DNA of 64,000 bases, taken from positions 868,001 through 932,000 of the forward strand of contig NZ_VYKJ01000001.1 in NCBI RefSeq assembly GCF_008710095.1. Reading direction: 5' to 3'. The notes beneath the pieces are model-generated. The model made no database searches. It was not told the origin of the DNA and saw only the letters and a list, made by a program, of their open reading frames with translations. Shown here one piece after another: positions 17,878 through 27,637 of this stretch; position 1 is the stretch's first letter, and every line of letters starts with the position of its first letter. The stretch comes from Affinibrenneria salicis (lineage in GTDB: Bacteria; Pseudomonadota; Gammaproteobacteria; Enterobacterales; Enterobacteriaceae). The translations under genes and the position numbers were made by a program.

Positions 17878-20139
17878 ATGATGAAATTACCACCACGCCA
17901 CTACCTGGCGACGTTGATTGGGTTGAGCTGTTCAACCATCCCCTTCCTGACGTGGGCGCAGACGTCGGCGACTGATTCAGGCACCGCCAGCGAGACTCAG
18001 CAGAATGCGGGCGCCGGCTCTTCCGATACGATGGTGGTGACGGCCGCGGAGCAAACCCGTCAGGCGCCGGGCGTATCTGTAATTACGGCGGAGGACATCA
18101 GCAAACGTCCGCCGACGAGTGATTTATCCGAGCTTATTCGCACTATGCCGGGCGTCAATCTTTCCGGCAACTCGAACAGCGGTTCGCGCGGCAACAACCG
18201 CCAGATCGATATTCGCGGCATGGGGCCGGAAAATACCCTGATTCTGGTGGACGGCAAGCCGGTTTCCAGCCGCAATGCGGTGCGCTATGGCTGGCGAGGT
18301 GAGCGCGATACTCGCGGCGATACCAGCTGGGTGCCGGCCGATATGGTCGAACGCATCGAAGTGCTGCGCGGTCCGGCGGCGGCGCGCTACGGCAACGGCG
18401 CCGCGGGCGGGGTGGTCAACATTATTACCAAACAGCCCACGCAGGAACTGCATGGTACCTGGAACGCTTATATGAACGCGCCGCAGCACAAATCGGAAGG
18501 CGCGACCAAACGTACGGATTTCAGCCTGATGGGCGGGCTGACGGATAACCTGAGCTTCCGTCTGTACGGTAATATCAATAAAACCCAGGCCGATGCGATA
18601 GATATTAACGACGGGCACCAGCTGAATCCGAGCGTGACGACGATCCCCGCCGGGCGCGAGGGCGTGCGCAACAAGGACATCAATGGGTTGCTGCGCTGGG
18701 AGTTTATGCCGCAGCAAACGCTGGAGTTTGAGGCCGGTACCAGTCGTCAGGGCAATATTTACGCCGGCGATACTGAAAACAATAACAGCAACAGCACATC
18801 GCTGGATAAGTACGGTCAGGAAACCAACCGTATGTACCGGCAGAATTTTTCCGTTACCCACCGAGGCTACTGGGATAGCGGCATTAGCGCGCTTTCTTAC
18901 TTGCAGTATGAAAATACGCACAATACCCGTATTTTTGAGCAATTGTCGGGCGGTCCTGCCGGCAGGCCGACGGGCAATGACTACGCCACCATCAAGCTGG
19001 ATACCTATACCGCCCACAGCGAACTGAATATCCCGCTGGAATTGCTGTTTAACCAGACGGCCACCGTTGGGGTGGAGTGGGTTGAACAGAAGATGAAGGA
19101 TCCGGCATCCAATACGCAAACCACCACCGAAGGCGGCAGTATCGGTTCTATTAGCGACGCCAACCGCAGCGACAAAATCTCGGCCCGTATCGCTTCTGTT
19201 TTCGCCGAAGACAATATTGAATTGACCGATAGCACGATGCTGACGCCCGCGCTGCGTTTCGATCATCACAGCATGATCGGCAATAACTGGAGTCCGTCGT
19301 TAAACCTGTCCCAGCAGTTGGGCGGGGATTTCACTCTAAAAATGGGGATCGCCAGGGCCTATAAGGCGCCTAACCTTTATCAGCTTAACCCCAACTACCT
19401 GCTGTATAGCCGCGGTAATGGCTGCTACGGCGGCGGCTCCTGCTACCTGATGGGCAACGAGGATCTCAAAGCGGAAACCAGTATTAATAAGGAAGTCGGT
19501 ATTGAGTTCAAGCGCGACGGCTATCAGGCGGGCGTCACTTATTTCCGCAATGATTACCGCAATAAGATTGAATCAGGCGTTCATTCGCAGGGTGCGGCAT
19601 CCGGCGGAACGGGAAGCTACGCTAACTCCACTATATATCAATGGGAAAACGTACCTAAAGCGCTGCTGGAAGGACTGGAAGGCACGCTGAATATTCCCGT
19701 GACGGAGACCATTAGCTGGAACAATAACATTACCTGGATGCTGCAGTCGAAAAACAAAACGACTGGCGATCGACTGTCGATCACGCCGCAATTTACCCTG
19801 AACTCCTCGGTCAGCTGGCAGGCCACCGAAGACCTTTCTTTACTGGCCGATATGACATGGTATGGTCGCCAGAAACCGAAAAAATACAATTATCAGGGAA
19901 CGGAGACGTCAGGCTACGATCGGCATGAGGTCAGCCCTTATGCGGTCTTTGGCCTGAGCGGGACTTACGATGTCAATAAATACGTCAGCGTAACGACCGG
20001 GGTGGAGAACCTGTTCGATAAACGCCAGTTCCGGGCGGGGAACGCGCAAAGTCTTAATGACAACGGCGCCGGCGCCGGGGCGGCGACCTACAATGAACCA
20101 GGCAGAACTTTCTTTGTCAGTCTGAACACCCGCTTCTGA
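17878..20139 (+). CDS. fepA: FepA-type TonB-dependent ferric-catecholate receptor
   Basis: 753 residues with a signal peptide ending near TWAQ. The TonB box DTMVVTA is near residue 49, the plug domain contains GNNRQIDIRGMGPENTLILV, and the 22-strand barrel ends in a terminal Phe. It tracks E. coli FepA throughout (DGKPVSSRN, GWRGERDTRGDTSWVP, MGIARAYKAPNLYQ, NLFDKR). FepA imports ferric enterobactin and related catecholates across the outer membrane with TonB energy. It is flanked by an AraC-type regulator and, 600 bases downstream, an esterase-like hydrolase, but no enterobactin synthesis or Fep permease genes are in the window. Because soft-rot bacteria also use chrysobactin, the true ligand may differ. 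The second ATG (17881) is an alternative start. Confidence 0.88.
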   Translation: MMKLPPRHYLATLIGLSCSTIPFLTWAQTSATDSGTASETQQNAGAGSSDTMVVTAAEQTRQAPGVSVITAEDISKRPPTSDLSELIRTMPGVNLSGNSNSGSRGNNRQIDIRGMGPENTLILVDGKPVSSRNAVRYGWRGERDTRGDTSWVPADMVERIEVLRGPAAARYGNGAAGGVVNIITKQPTQELHGTWNAYMNAPQHKSEGATKRTDFSLMGGLTDNLSFRLYGNINKTQADAIDINDGHQLNPSVTTIPAGREGVRNKDINGLLRWEFMPQQTLEFEAGTSRQGNIYAGDTENNNSNSTSLDKYGQETNRMYRQNFSVTHRGYWDSGISALSYLQYENTHNTRIFEQLSGGPAGRPTGNDYATIKLDTYTAHSELNIPLELLFNQTATVGVEWVEQKMKDPASNTQTTTEGGSIGSISDANRSDKISARIASVFAEDNIELTDSTMLTPALRFDHHSMIGNNWSPSLNLSQQLGGDFTLKMGIARAYKAPNLYQLNPNYLLYSRGNGCYGGGSCYLMGNEDLKAETSINKEVGIEFKRDGYQAGVTYFRNDYRNKIESGVHSQGAASGGTGSYANSTIYQWENVPKALLEGLEGTLNIPVTETISWNNNITWMLQSKNKTTGDRLSITPQFTLNSSVSWQATEDLSLLADMTWYGRQKPKKYNYQGTETSGYDRHEVSPYAVFGLSGTYDVNKYVSVTTGVENLFDKRQFRAGNAQSLNDNGAGAGAATYNEPGRTFFVSLNTRF

Positions 20140-20144
20140 TAGCC

Positions 20145-20175
20145 GTTCCCTGCGTCGCCAACCGGCGCAGGGAAC
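20145..20175 (+). terminator. Hairpin after fepA
   Basis: GTTCCCTGCG (20145-20154) pairs with CGCAGGGAAC (20166-20175) around an 11-base loop, starting 6 bases after the fepA stop. No T-run follows, so it may only stabilise the transcript 3' end. Confidence 0.4.
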
Positions 20176-20195
20176 CGCGGATAATCGTTTAATTT

Positions 20196-20362
20196 AGCGT
20201 AGCCAATATACCTGCAGTAAGGCGTATATATTCATCATCCTGCAAATCGCCGGTGCGTTGGCTGCGCTCAATTATTCAGCTCGTCTCCGGGCTTCCTCCA
20301 TAAAGGGTCGACGCGTTGCGTTGTTCAAAACGATAACGTTTTGTTCCGCGGGGCGAATTATT
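20196..20362. repeat. Degenerate intergenic palindromic repeat (copy 1)
   Basis: Contains AGCGTAGCCAATATACCTGC, GTGCGTTGGCTGCGCTC and GCGAATTATTTAGAATAT. These resemble the long intergenic palindromic repeats common in Pectobacterium, Dickeya, Serratia and Yersinia genomes (established knowledge, recalled without a search). A 32-base stretch at 20318-20349 is 29/32 identical to the reverse complement of 49074-49105 in copy 2. No gene lies inside. Confidence 0.6.
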
Positions 20363-20413
20363 TAGAATATGCCGGAGAAGAAAATACGTTGCGAAAATAA
20401 TGGGAGTGAGCGA

Positions 20414-20727
20414 ATGAACGGGAAACATTTCACGTTCAGTTTTATTTACGCCCTGTTCTGTTTTTTTAATATTGCTTACTTTTCTTATTTTAAGCAAGAG
20501 CAGTATGTTGATGGCGATGAGGTGAAGACGGCTTGTGATGCTTATCGTATCTTCATGGTCGATGATATAAGGTCAACCACGGCGCCGCTGACATTCATTA
20601 TGCTGCTGCCTTTTTTTATTTATGCCTGAATAAAAAATACCGCTCAGGCTACCAGGCGCTTATGACGCTTATTCTTGCCGGATTTTGGTATTGGCGTTTT
20701 TTCGGCAGGCTACGGTGGTGCTTTTAG
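20414..20727 (+). pseudogene. Small membrane protein gene (DUF2645/YjeO-like) frameshifted in a T7 run
   Basis: The open frame from 20414 (MNGKHFTFSFIYALFCFFNI, preceded by GGGAGTGAG) stops at 20629. The next frame continues without stop to 20727 and encodes a plausible end: LNKKYRSGYQALMTLILAGF then WYWRFFGRLRWCF. The shift falls in a run of seven T at 20611-20617, and adding one T restores a 104-residue product with three hydrophobic segments. This overall layout (short periplasmic loop with conserved Cys, aromatic tail) resembles DUF2645 proteins such as YjeO, an assignment I hold loosely. It ends 13 bases before the GTG of the next gene. A sequencing slip is as likely as a true mutation or phase variation. 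Confidence 0.55.
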
Positions 20728-20740
20728 CGCAGGAGGACCG

Positions 20741-21610
20741 GTGTACCAGTTACCGAATACCCAGGATGAAATCATCACCCCGACAACCCGCGGTCGCTAT
20801 CGCCTGATGACCTTTGTCCCCGGGCCTGAGACGGCGGCGCCGGCCGACGGCTGGCCGGTGATTTACCTGCTCGACGGCGCGCGCTATTTTCCGCTGGCGG
20901 TCGGCATAATGGAGGCGCTGGCGCGCCCGCGCTGCGGTATGCAGCCCGGCGTGGTGGTGGCGCTTGATTATGATGGCCCGACCCGGCGCGAATGCGACTA
21001 CCGTCCGGCCGTGGAGGCGCTGGTGGCGGAGGCTAATCCGCTCGGCGGTTACTATCCGGGCGGTCTGGCGGGCGACGCTGCCGGATTCCGTCAGTTCCTG
21101 CGCAACGAACTGCGGCCGCTGATCGCCAGCCGCTATCCGATCGATCCTGCCCGGCGCGCGCTATTCGGCCACTCCTACGGCGGCCTGTTTACCGTCGATA
21201 CCTTGCTCAGCGAGCCGGACGACTTTCAGCACTTTTATGCGGCCAGTCCGTCGGTCTGGTGGAACGGCCAGTATCTGTTGCGTCACGCCGCGGCGTGCGC
21301 CGCGCAGTCGCTGGCGCCGGGACGGGCGCTGCCGGCCGGGCTGGCGCTGTCGGTGGGCGAATATGAACAATCGCTGGAGCCGTGGGAAATGGCGCTGCCG
21401 GATAAACAGCGTAAGGCGCTGCGCCAGCATCGCCATCAGCGCCGGATGGTGGACGGCGTGCGCGAACTGGCGTGGATACTGCGCGAACGCCTGCCGGCAT
21501 TGTCGGTTACACTGCATATCTATCCTGAACAATCCCACCAGTCGGTGCCGCTGCTTTCCATGCAGCACGCGTTGCGGACGCATTTTTGCTGGTCCCCCGG
21601 TCAGGGATAA
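20741..21610 (+). CDS. Alpha/beta-hydrolase esterase of the siderophore-esterase (IroE/Fes-like) type
   Basis: 289 residues from a GTG at 20741, chosen because AGGAGG lies 4 bases upstream. The annotated longer frame starts from an unlikely TTG. The fold is the esterase-D/Fes type: strand YRLMTFVPG, VIYLLDGARYF, the nucleophile elbow GHSYGG near residue 145, ASPSVWWN, and the catalytic His in YPEQSHQSV near 262. No signal peptide is seen, so cytoplasmic action on imported ferric siderophore is inferred from the neighbouring receptor gene. In this family IroE/Fes/BesA cut catecholate trilactones, but broader esterases share the same motifs. Not proven to act on enterobactin. Confidence 0.72.
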   Translation: MYQLPNTQDEIITPTTRGRYRLMTFVPGPETAAPADGWPVIYLLDGARYFPLAVGIMEALARPRCGMQPGVVVALDYDGPTRRECDYRPAVEALVAEANPLGGYYPGGLAGDAAGFRQFLRNELRPLIASRYPIDPARRALFGHSYGGLFTVDTLLSEPDDFQHFYAASPSVWWNGQYLLRHAAACAAQSLAPGRALPAGLALSVGEYEQSLEPWEMALPDKQRKALRQHRHQRRMVDGVRELAWILRERLPALSVTLHIYPEQSHQSVPLLSMQHALRTHFCWSPGQG

Positions 21611-21809
21611 GTCCGACCGCCTTGCTGCGCCTGATCCCGATTCGTGCGCTGACTGCGTTCTCCCCCGGCGTGCTGACATGCCCGGTATTTCTGATAATCT
21701 GAATGTCCATTTACCCCCTTTGTTTTGCCCTGCCGCGGAAGCGGCGTAATTGCGCCGGTGCTTCCCGGGAGAAAAACAGACATAAGCGGGAATCACCAGG
21801 GAGCGTTAA

Positions 21810-22970
21810 ATGAGTATCAAACCAGTCACCGGTGTGGACAGCTGGCTGTCGAATACGTTGCGCCCGCTATTTGGACTGAATCTGCTGGACGATAACTGGG
21901 ATATCCTGGAGTTAAAAGCGGGATATTTTATCTGTATGGAGGGCGATATCGTCAAAAAAAGCATCGCCGTCTACAGCCACGCTTATCATGAGGCCGACCT
22001 GCATATTCTGACCCGCGACCGGCAGGTGATTTTACCGACCACGGCGCGCGGCAGGGAGAAAAAACTCAACTATACCGGCATCTCAAAGACGAGGGCGCAG
22101 ACAATCGATTTTTCTATCGGGCTTAAAACCGACGCCGCGCCCGCCGGCATCAGAGTGTTTAACCCGCATACTTATGCGGCGCTGCCGATTCGCGGCTGCG
22201 AACAGATCGCTACCCGGGCGGACATGCAGCGCTGGCTGGCGCGGTATGCGCAACGCCTGCCGGTCGACTATGCGCGCAAGCTGGAGCGCCTGCTGCGTAT
22301 GAGGAACCCGCGTCATAAAGCGCAGCCGGGGGAAATATTCAGAGTCGAATTGGATCTGTATCGCGAAGGATACGTGCTGGTCATTGGCGATGTGCGCAGG
22401 ATGAGGAAAGACGGTCTGTTTTGCGCCGACAGTATCTGGAACAGCCTGATGACCGTACCGCTGTTTGTTCGTCCCTGGCGGTTTATCACCCATAACCGCA
22501 TTCCCGCGCTGCAGGAAATCATCGAGGCTCCGCTGGCGGATTATGCGGGAAGCGTGATGGACGATAACTTTCTGCGCGGCCGTTATGAATATATGGGACG
22601 TAAGATGCTGAGCGAAGAGGATATTCTGCTGCCGATCGGTTACGGCCTCCGCACGAACAGCGGCGGGCAGCGATCTTACCAACTGAGCTGGGGCTGCGGC
22701 ACGCTGTCGAAACCGGAGTCGGAAACCCGGCTGACCACGGGACGCGACTATCTGAATAATGGCGTTTACAGCGGCGTGCCGGAGAGCTGGTTTAGCGACG
22801 ATCCGGCGGCGAAAGCGGCGCTGGATTTACTGTATAACGATCGCGTACGCGCCGACGCGCTGGCCGAGTTCGGTCTGGCGCCGGCGTGCTCGTTTGACGA
22901 ATTCAGCCGTCAGGCGGGAAGCGTGACGCGCGAGCAGTATCTGGACTATCTGCGGCAAAGCGCAAAATAG
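21810..22970 (+). CDS. Hypothetical protein with an immunity-like (Imm26-type) central segment
   Basis: 386 residues, ATG preceded by GGGAG. No signal peptide or membrane helix. Residues about 170-230 (AQPGEIFRVELDLYREGYVL ... then LMTVPLFVRPWRFI) resemble Imm26-like domains found in polymorphic-toxin immunity proteins, where a PGD-IF start and a Gly-Tyr strand recur. This is an unaided resemblance and could be wrong. The C-terminal half carries GYGLRTNSGGQRSYQLSWGC and a helical tail. Next to it is a second unusual gene with a DUF2262-like end and a broken copy, a setting typical of toxin-immunity or cargo loci, yet no toxin gene is visible here. Confidence 0.6.
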   Translation: MSIKPVTGVDSWLSNTLRPLFGLNLLDDNWDILELKAGYFICMEGDIVKKSIAVYSHAYHEADLHILTRDRQVILPTTARGREKKLNYTGISKTRAQTIDFSIGLKTDAAPAGIRVFNPHTYAALPIRGCEQIATRADMQRWLARYAQRLPVDYARKLERLLRMRNPRHKAQPGEIFRVELDLYREGYVLVIGDVRRMRKDGLFCADSIWNSLMTVPLFVRPWRFITHNRIPALQEIIEAPLADYAGSVMDDNFLRGRYEYMGRKMLSEEDILLPIGYGLRTNSGGQRSYQLSWGCGTLSKPESETRLTTGRDYLNNGVYSGVPESWFSDDPAAKAALDLLYNDRVRADALAEFGLAPACSFDEFSRQAGSVTREQYLDYLRQSAK

Positions 22971-23022
22971 CGATAAGGTTTTAGCCGGTATTGGGCATAA
23001 GGCTGATCAACACCGGACGGTA

Positions 23023-23136
23023 ATGTTCCGCTGTCGCAATCAGCACGGCAGCGCCCTCGGCGTGCATTATCCGTCGGGAAAAAATTTTGCGCATGCGGAA
23101 ACCGGCGGTATTTTGACTGCCTGCAACAACGCGTAA
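23023..23136 (+). pseudogene. 3' remnant related to the next gene (DUF2262-type C-terminus)
   Basis: The frame reads NQHGSALGVHYPSGKNFAHAETGG before running to a stop at 23136 (shown in parts: LGVHYPSGKNFAHAETGG). It matches the last 20 or so residues of the gene at 23226-24668, VSVHYQPGKGFAHAEMG, and DNA identity is high over GTGCATTAT...GGGAAAA...TTTTGCGCATGCGGAAA. Only about 38 codons remain, with no ribosome site. It is best read as the stump of an upstream paralogue lost by recombination. Confidence 0.7.
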
Positions 23137-23225
23137 TATACAGATAAAATTTTACCCGGCATGAGGCGTCACGCGGGCAGAGAACCGGCGGGCGATGCAT
23201 CAGCGTTTAGCGAAGGGACAACGCC

Positions 23226-24668
23226 ATGTTTTATTATAGCGACGAAATACTGCGGCAAATTAAACTGTCCTTAGAGGAGAATGAGGCGGCGGCGAGCTTC
23301 CTGCGGGAGATTCAGGCTATTCATGCGCCGGGCTATCGATGTCTGGTGATCATTCAGAAAAAACAGGCGCTGCAGCTGGACGATGAGCACTGGCAAATCG
23401 TCGATGCGCCCCCGCAGCCCGGCGGCCCGTTCTGGCCGTGCGCCGATCTTTACCGGTGCGCCGGGGATTCTCCTCTCAGGGTGACGACCATGCCGCTGCC
23501 GCGTGAACTCAATATTTTGTCCCTCTCTTATGAAGACGAAAGCTGCTATCAACTGCAGGTTCTGGCGGACGGTGAAGAGATGGCGCTGTCGCTGGGCTAT
23601 TTCGTCTCGCTGGAAGCGGTGGCCAGCCGATTGAGCGCAAAACTGAAAGACGGTCTGACCGACTATGACGTCATCGATGCTTTCAGAAACGAGGGGATTA
23701 AAATACTGCCTGCCGATGTAAAAGCGGCAGCCGCCCGGGCCGAAAAGGGGACGCTGAAGCAGGCGGCGGCAGGCGCCGTCTTTTATCATCAGGCGGAAAT
23801 ACGACAGTGGCTCAGACGGGCTTTCGCCGGGGATGAGCAGGCCGAACGCGCGCTGCAGTCGATTCAGGCCGGCCATATGACCGGTCATGATTCCCTGATG
23901 GTTATTCAGGAAAAACAGGCGCAGCCGCAGGGTAACGGCTACTGGCGGATATTTGATGCGCCTCCGTCGCCGGAGGGGCCGCGCCGGGTCTGCGTGGATC
24001 TCTATCGGTATGACGATGAGGGCGAGTCCGACGTCACGTCGCTGCCGCTGCCGCAGGGGCTGAATGCCTGTTCGCTCAGCCAGCGACAGGGAAAATACCA
24101 GCTGAACGTGCTGATGGATGGGGAGGCATGTCCGATGCCGCTGGGCTATCCAGCGCAGTTCGCCAATGCGGCGCAGACGCTTGATCTGTCGCGAGGCGTG
24201 ACGGAACAGGAGATCGTGGCGGCCTTCAGGCGGATTCATCAGCCATGCCCGCCGATTGAACTGCCGGGCATGGGGCGGCTGACGTGCAATGCGCAACTGG
24301 GCGAATTTACCGGCGATATCGACGTTCACGGCCAGCGGCTGGTTTTGCGGCTGGCCAGCGGTCAGCGCGAGCGGGCGATGCAAATGCTGTCGTCTGTCGA
24401 ATGCAGACTGCGCGACCTGACCGCCTGGAATGACGCCGCGCGTCAGTTCGCCGCTGAGCAACTGCTGGATATATGGAACGAATACTGGGCCGATCCCGAT
24501 GACGAAGATGAACACTTTACCCATGAGCAGTTTATCGCTCAGCTCCGTCTGGATGAGATTGAGGTTGATGAGCATCGGGCGGCGATCAATTACAGCAATA
24601 AAGACGGCAACGGCGTCAGCGTGCATTATCAGCCGGGAAAAGGTTTTGCGCATGCGGAAATGGGCTGA
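23226..24668 (+). CDS. Uncharacterised protein: two tandem copies of an unknown domain plus a DUF2262-like C-terminus
   Basis: 480 residues, ATG after AAGGGA. Residues about 1-160 and 185-345 are an internal duplication: AIHAPGYRCLVIIQKKQA / AGHMTGHDSLMVIQEKQA, WQIVDAPPQPGGP / WRIFDAPPSPEGP, then DLYR, MPLPRELN / LPLPQGLN, and LSLGY / MPLGY. Residues about 350-480 (LPGMGRLTCNAQLGEFTGDI, LRDLTAWNDAARQFAAEQLL, FTHEQFIAQLRLDEIEVDEH) look like the DUF2262 layout. That domain has no assigned biochemistry and is often found next to polymorphic toxins. No signal peptide. Highly acidic DPDDEDEHF linker. A paralogous stump lies just upstream. Function unknown, and an immunity role is only an inference. 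Confidence 0.68.
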   Translation: MFYYSDEILRQIKLSLEENEAAASFLREIQAIHAPGYRCLVIIQKKQALQLDDEHWQIVDAPPQPGGPFWPCADLYRCAGDSPLRVTTMPLPRELNILSLSYEDESCYQLQVLADGEEMALSLGYFVSLEAVASRLSAKLKDGLTDYDVIDAFRNEGIKILPADVKAAAARAEKGTLKQAAAGAVFYHQAEIRQWLRRAFAGDEQAERALQSIQAGHMTGHDSLMVIQEKQAQPQGNGYWRIFDAPPSPEGPRRVCVDLYRYDDEGESDVTSLPLPQGLNACSLSQRQGKYQLNVLMDGEACPMPLGYPAQFANAAQTLDLSRGVTEQEIVAAFRRIHQPCPPIELPGMGRLTCNAQLGEFTGDIDVHGQRLVLRLASGQRERAMQMLSSVECRLRDLTAWNDAARQFAAEQLLDIWNEYWADPDDEDEHFTHEQFIAQLRLDEIEVDEHRAAINYSNKDGNGVSVHYQPGKGFAHAEMG

Positions 24669-24856
24669 ATCGTTGCTGACCGGCGCTGCATTCAGCCGCC
24701 CTGCGCCGTGCGTTATTGCGCAAAGAGTGCGCGTCATTAGTGCAAATAGTGTGTCTCAACCGATCATGCTATTCTGCTGAAGTTGGTGTTTATCGGATGA
24801 AAAATCGTTACCCGGGCCATGAACAATGGCTAAACGATGTCTTGATGTTGCTTTTA

Positions 24857-24895
24857 TGTGAACAAATTAACATTTGGTTAAAATCCTGATATGCT
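24857..24895 (+). promoter_or_regulatory. acnB promoter with overlapping CRP-like site
   Basis: TTAACA (24867-24872), 17 bases, then TATGCT (24890-24895) form a good sigma-70 promoter with a start near 24902. TGTGA-N6-TAACA at 24857-24872 matches 9 of 10 CRP core positions, centred about 37 bases before that start. CRP activation of acnB is known in E. coli. The remaining 24669-24856 stretch shows nothing else I can support. Confidence 0.6.
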
Positions 24896-25014
24896 GACGA
24901 GGCCAGACCGGGCGCTCTATGACCTTGCATCCACTCGCTTATCTCCGGGCATGGACATTCTGCGGGAATCAGAGGGCCAGGCATAATTAAGACAATGAGA
25001 GCGAGGAGAAAGTC

Positions 25015-27612
25015 GTGCCAGAAGAATACCGTAAGCACGTAGCCGAACGAGCTGCACAGGGGGTAGTTCCCAAACCGTTAGACGCCGGGCAAATGGCGGC
25101 GCTGGTGGAATCATTAAAAAACCCGCCTGCTGGTGAAGAAGACGTTCTGTTGGATCTGTTGACCAATCGTGTGCCTCCTGGCGTAGATGAAGCGGCTTAT
25201 GTGAAAGCGGGCTTCCTGGCGGCCATCGCGAAAGGGGAAACCGTCTCGCCCCTGGTTACCCCAAAAAAAGCGATTGAATTACTGGGTACCATGCAGGGCG
25301 GATATAATATCCAGCCGCTGATCGAAGCGCTGGATAATGACGATCTGGCGAAAGGCGCGGCGAAGGCGTTGTCTCATACTCTGCTGATGTTCGACAATTT
25401 CTATGATGTGGAAGAGAAAGCGAAGGCCGGCAATCGCTGGGCCAGCCAGATTCTGCAGTCCTGGGCTGACGCCGAATGGTTCCTGTCTCGTCCCGCGCTG
25501 GCGGAAAAAATCACCGTCACCGTTTTCAAAGTAACCGGCGAAACCAATACCGATGACCTTTCTCCCGCGCCCGATGCCTGGTCGCGCCCGGACATTCCGC
25601 TGCACGCGCTGGCGATGCTGAAAAATGCCCGTGAAGGTATTGAGCCCGATCAACCGGGCGTGGTCGGCCCGATTAAGCAAATCGAAGCGCTGAATCAGAA
25701 AGGCTTTCCGTTGGCCTATGTCGGCGACGTGGTTGGCACCGGTTCTTCCCGTAAGTCCGCCACCAACTCGGTGCTGTGGTTTATGGGCGACGATATCCCG
25801 TTTGTTCCGAATAAACGCGCCGGCGGCGTAGTGCTGGGCGGCAAAATTGCGCCGATCTTCTTCAACACCATGGAAGACGCCGGCGCGTTGCCCATCGAGG
25901 TGGATGTCTCCGCGCTGAACATGGGCGATGTGATCGATATCTATCCTTATCTCGGCGAAGTGAAAAATCACGCCACCGGCGAACTGCTGGCTACCTTCGC
26001 GCTGAAAACCGACGTGCTGCTGGATGAAGTGCGCGCCGGCGGCCGTATTCCGCTGATTATCGGTCGCGGCCTGACCACCAAAGCGCGCGAGTCGCTGGGC
26101 CTGCCGCACAGCGATGTGTTCCGGGTGGCGAAAGCGGTGGCGAGCAGCAGTAAAGGCTTCTCGCTGGCGCAGAAGATGGTCGGGCGCGCCTGCGGCGTGG
26201 CCGGGATTCGCCCCAATGAGTATTGCGAGCCGAAGATGACTTCGGTCGGTTCCCAGGACACCACTGGCCCGATGACGCGCGATGAGCTGAAAGACCTCGC
26301 CTGTCTCGGTTTCTCGGCCGATCTGGTGATGCAGTCATTCTGCCATACCGCCGCCTATCCGAAGCCGGTGGACGTCAACACGCATCATACGCTGCCGGAC
26401 TTCATTATGAATCGCGGCGGGGTCTCTTTGCGTCCCGGCGATGGGGTTATTCACTCCTGGCTTAACCGCATGCTGCTGCCGGATACCGTCGGCACCGGCG
26501 GGGACTCCCATACCCGTTTCCCCATCGGCATTTCCTTCCCGGCGGGCTCCGGGCTGGTGGCCTTCGCCGCCGCAACCGGCGTGATGCCGCTGGATATGCC
26601 GGAATCCGTGCTGGTACGCTTTAAAGGCAAGATGCAGCCGGGCATTACCTTGCGCGACCTGGTGCACGCCATCCCGCTGTATGCAATTAAACAGGGCCTG
26701 CTGACGGTAGAGAAGAAAGGTAAGAAAAACATTTTCTCCGGCCGCATTCTGGAAATCGAAGGGTTGCCGGATCTGAAAGTGGAACAGGCTTTCGAACTGA
26801 CCGATGCCTCGGCGGAGCGCTCGGCTGCCGGCTGCACCATCAAGCTGGATAAAGCGCCGATTATCGAATACCTGAACTCCAATATCGTGCTGCTGAAGTG
26901 GATGATCTCGGAAGGGTACGGCGATCGTCGTACGCTGGAACGCCGGGTGCAGGGCATGGAGAAATGGCTGGCCGACCCGCAACTGCTGGAAGCCGACGCC
27001 GATGCGGAATATGCCGCGGTGATCGATATCGATCTGGCGGAAATCAAAGAGCCTATCCTGTGCGCGCCTAACGATCCGGACGATGCGCGCTGGCTGTCCG
27101 ACGTGCAGGGCGAAAAGATCGATGAGGTGTTTATTGGTTCCTGTATGACTAATATCGGCCACTTCCGCGCGGCGGGTAAACTGCTGGATCAGCACAAGGG
27201 GCAGTTGCCGACGCGTCTGTGGGTCGCGCCGCCAACCAAAATGGATGCCGCGCAGCTGACGGAAGAAGGTTATTACAGCGTATTCGGCAAGAGCGGCGCG
27301 CGGGTGGAAATCCCCGGTTGTTCGCTGTGTATGGGCAACCAGGCGCGCGTTTCCGACGGCTCGACGGTGGTTTCCACGTCGACGCGCAACTTCCCGAACC
27401 GTCTGGGCACGGGCGCCAATGTCTATCTGGCGTCGGCCGAACTGGCGGCGGTAGCCGCTCTGCTGGGACGTTTGCCTGCGCCGGAAGAATATCAGGCCTA
27501 TATGGCGCAGGTCGATAAGACCGCGCAGGACACCTATCGTTATCTGAATTTCGACCAGTTGGAACAGTATACGGATAAGGCGGATGGGGTTATTTTCCAG
27601 ACTGCGGTCTGA
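25015..27612 (+). CDS. acnB: AcnB, aconitate hydratase B
   Basis: 865 residues, the exact length of E. coli AcnB. 4Fe-4S enzyme of the TCA and methylcitrate cycles that interconverts citrate and isocitrate, and an iron- and oxidation-responsive mRNA-binding protein when the cluster is lost. The order is the AcnB one: N-terminal HEAT-like domain, swivelling domain 4 ([18 protein letters not shown]), then domains 1-3 with cluster cysteines in [15 protein letters not shown] and [13 protein letters not shown] near residues 709 and 769. GTG start (VPEEYRKH, where E. coli has MLEEYRKH) with GAGGAG upstream. A terminator follows. In E. coli yacL follows directly, whereas here 2.6 kb of decayed sequence intervenes. 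Confidence 0.97.
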   Translation: MPEEYRKHVAERAAQGVVPKPLDAGQMAALVESLKNPPAGEEDVLLDLLTNRVPPGVDEAAYVKAGFLAAIAKGETVSPLVTPKKAIELLGTMQGGYNIQPLIEALDNDDLAKGAAKALSHTLLMFDNFYDVEEKAKAGNRWASQILQSWADAEWFLSRPALAEKITVTVFKVTGETNTDDLSPAPDAWSRPDIPLHALAMLKNAREGIEPDQPGVVGPIKQIEALNQKGFPLAYVGDVVGTGSSRKSATNSVLWFMGDDIPFVPNKRAGGVVLGGKIAPIFFNTMEDAGALPIEVDVSALNMGDVIDIYPYLGEVKNHATGELLATFALKTDVLLDEVRAGGRIPLIIGRGLTTKARESLGLPHSDVFRVAKAVASSSKGFSLAQKMVGRACGVAGIRPNEYCEPKMTSVGSQDTTGPMTRDELKDLACLGFSADLVMQSFCHTAAYPKPVDVNTHHTLPDFIMNRGGVSLRPGDGVIHSWLNRMLLPDTVGTGGDSHTRFPIGISFPAGSGLVAFAAATGVMPLDMPESVLVRFKGKMQPGITLRDLVHAIPLYAIKQGLLTVEKKGKKNIFSGRILEIEGLPDLKVEQAFELTDASAERSAAGCTIKLDKAPIIEYLNSNIVLLKWMISEGYGDRRTLERRVQGMEKWLADPQLLEADADAEYAAVIDIDLAEIKEPILCAPNDPDDARWLSDVQGEKIDEVFIGSCMTNIGHFRAAGKLLDQHKGQLPTRLWVAPPTKMDAAQLTEEGYYSVFGKSGARVEIPGCSLCMGNQARVSDGSTVVSTSTRNFPNRLGTGANVYLASAELAAVAALLGRLPAPEEYQAYMAQVDKTAQDTYRYLNFDQLEQYTDKADGVIFQTAV

Positions 27613-27637
27613 TGACGATCCAGTCGGTCGCCGTATG

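Noticed and set aside
17878..20139. IroN or PfeA instead of FepA
   Set aside because: Long identical blocks with E. coli FepA; ligand specificity remains open but FepA is the closest name.
23271..24737. 488-codon frame antisense to the DUF2262-like gene
   Set aside because: The plus-strand frame has a ribosome site, an internal protein-level duplication and a paralogous stump, so it is the real one.
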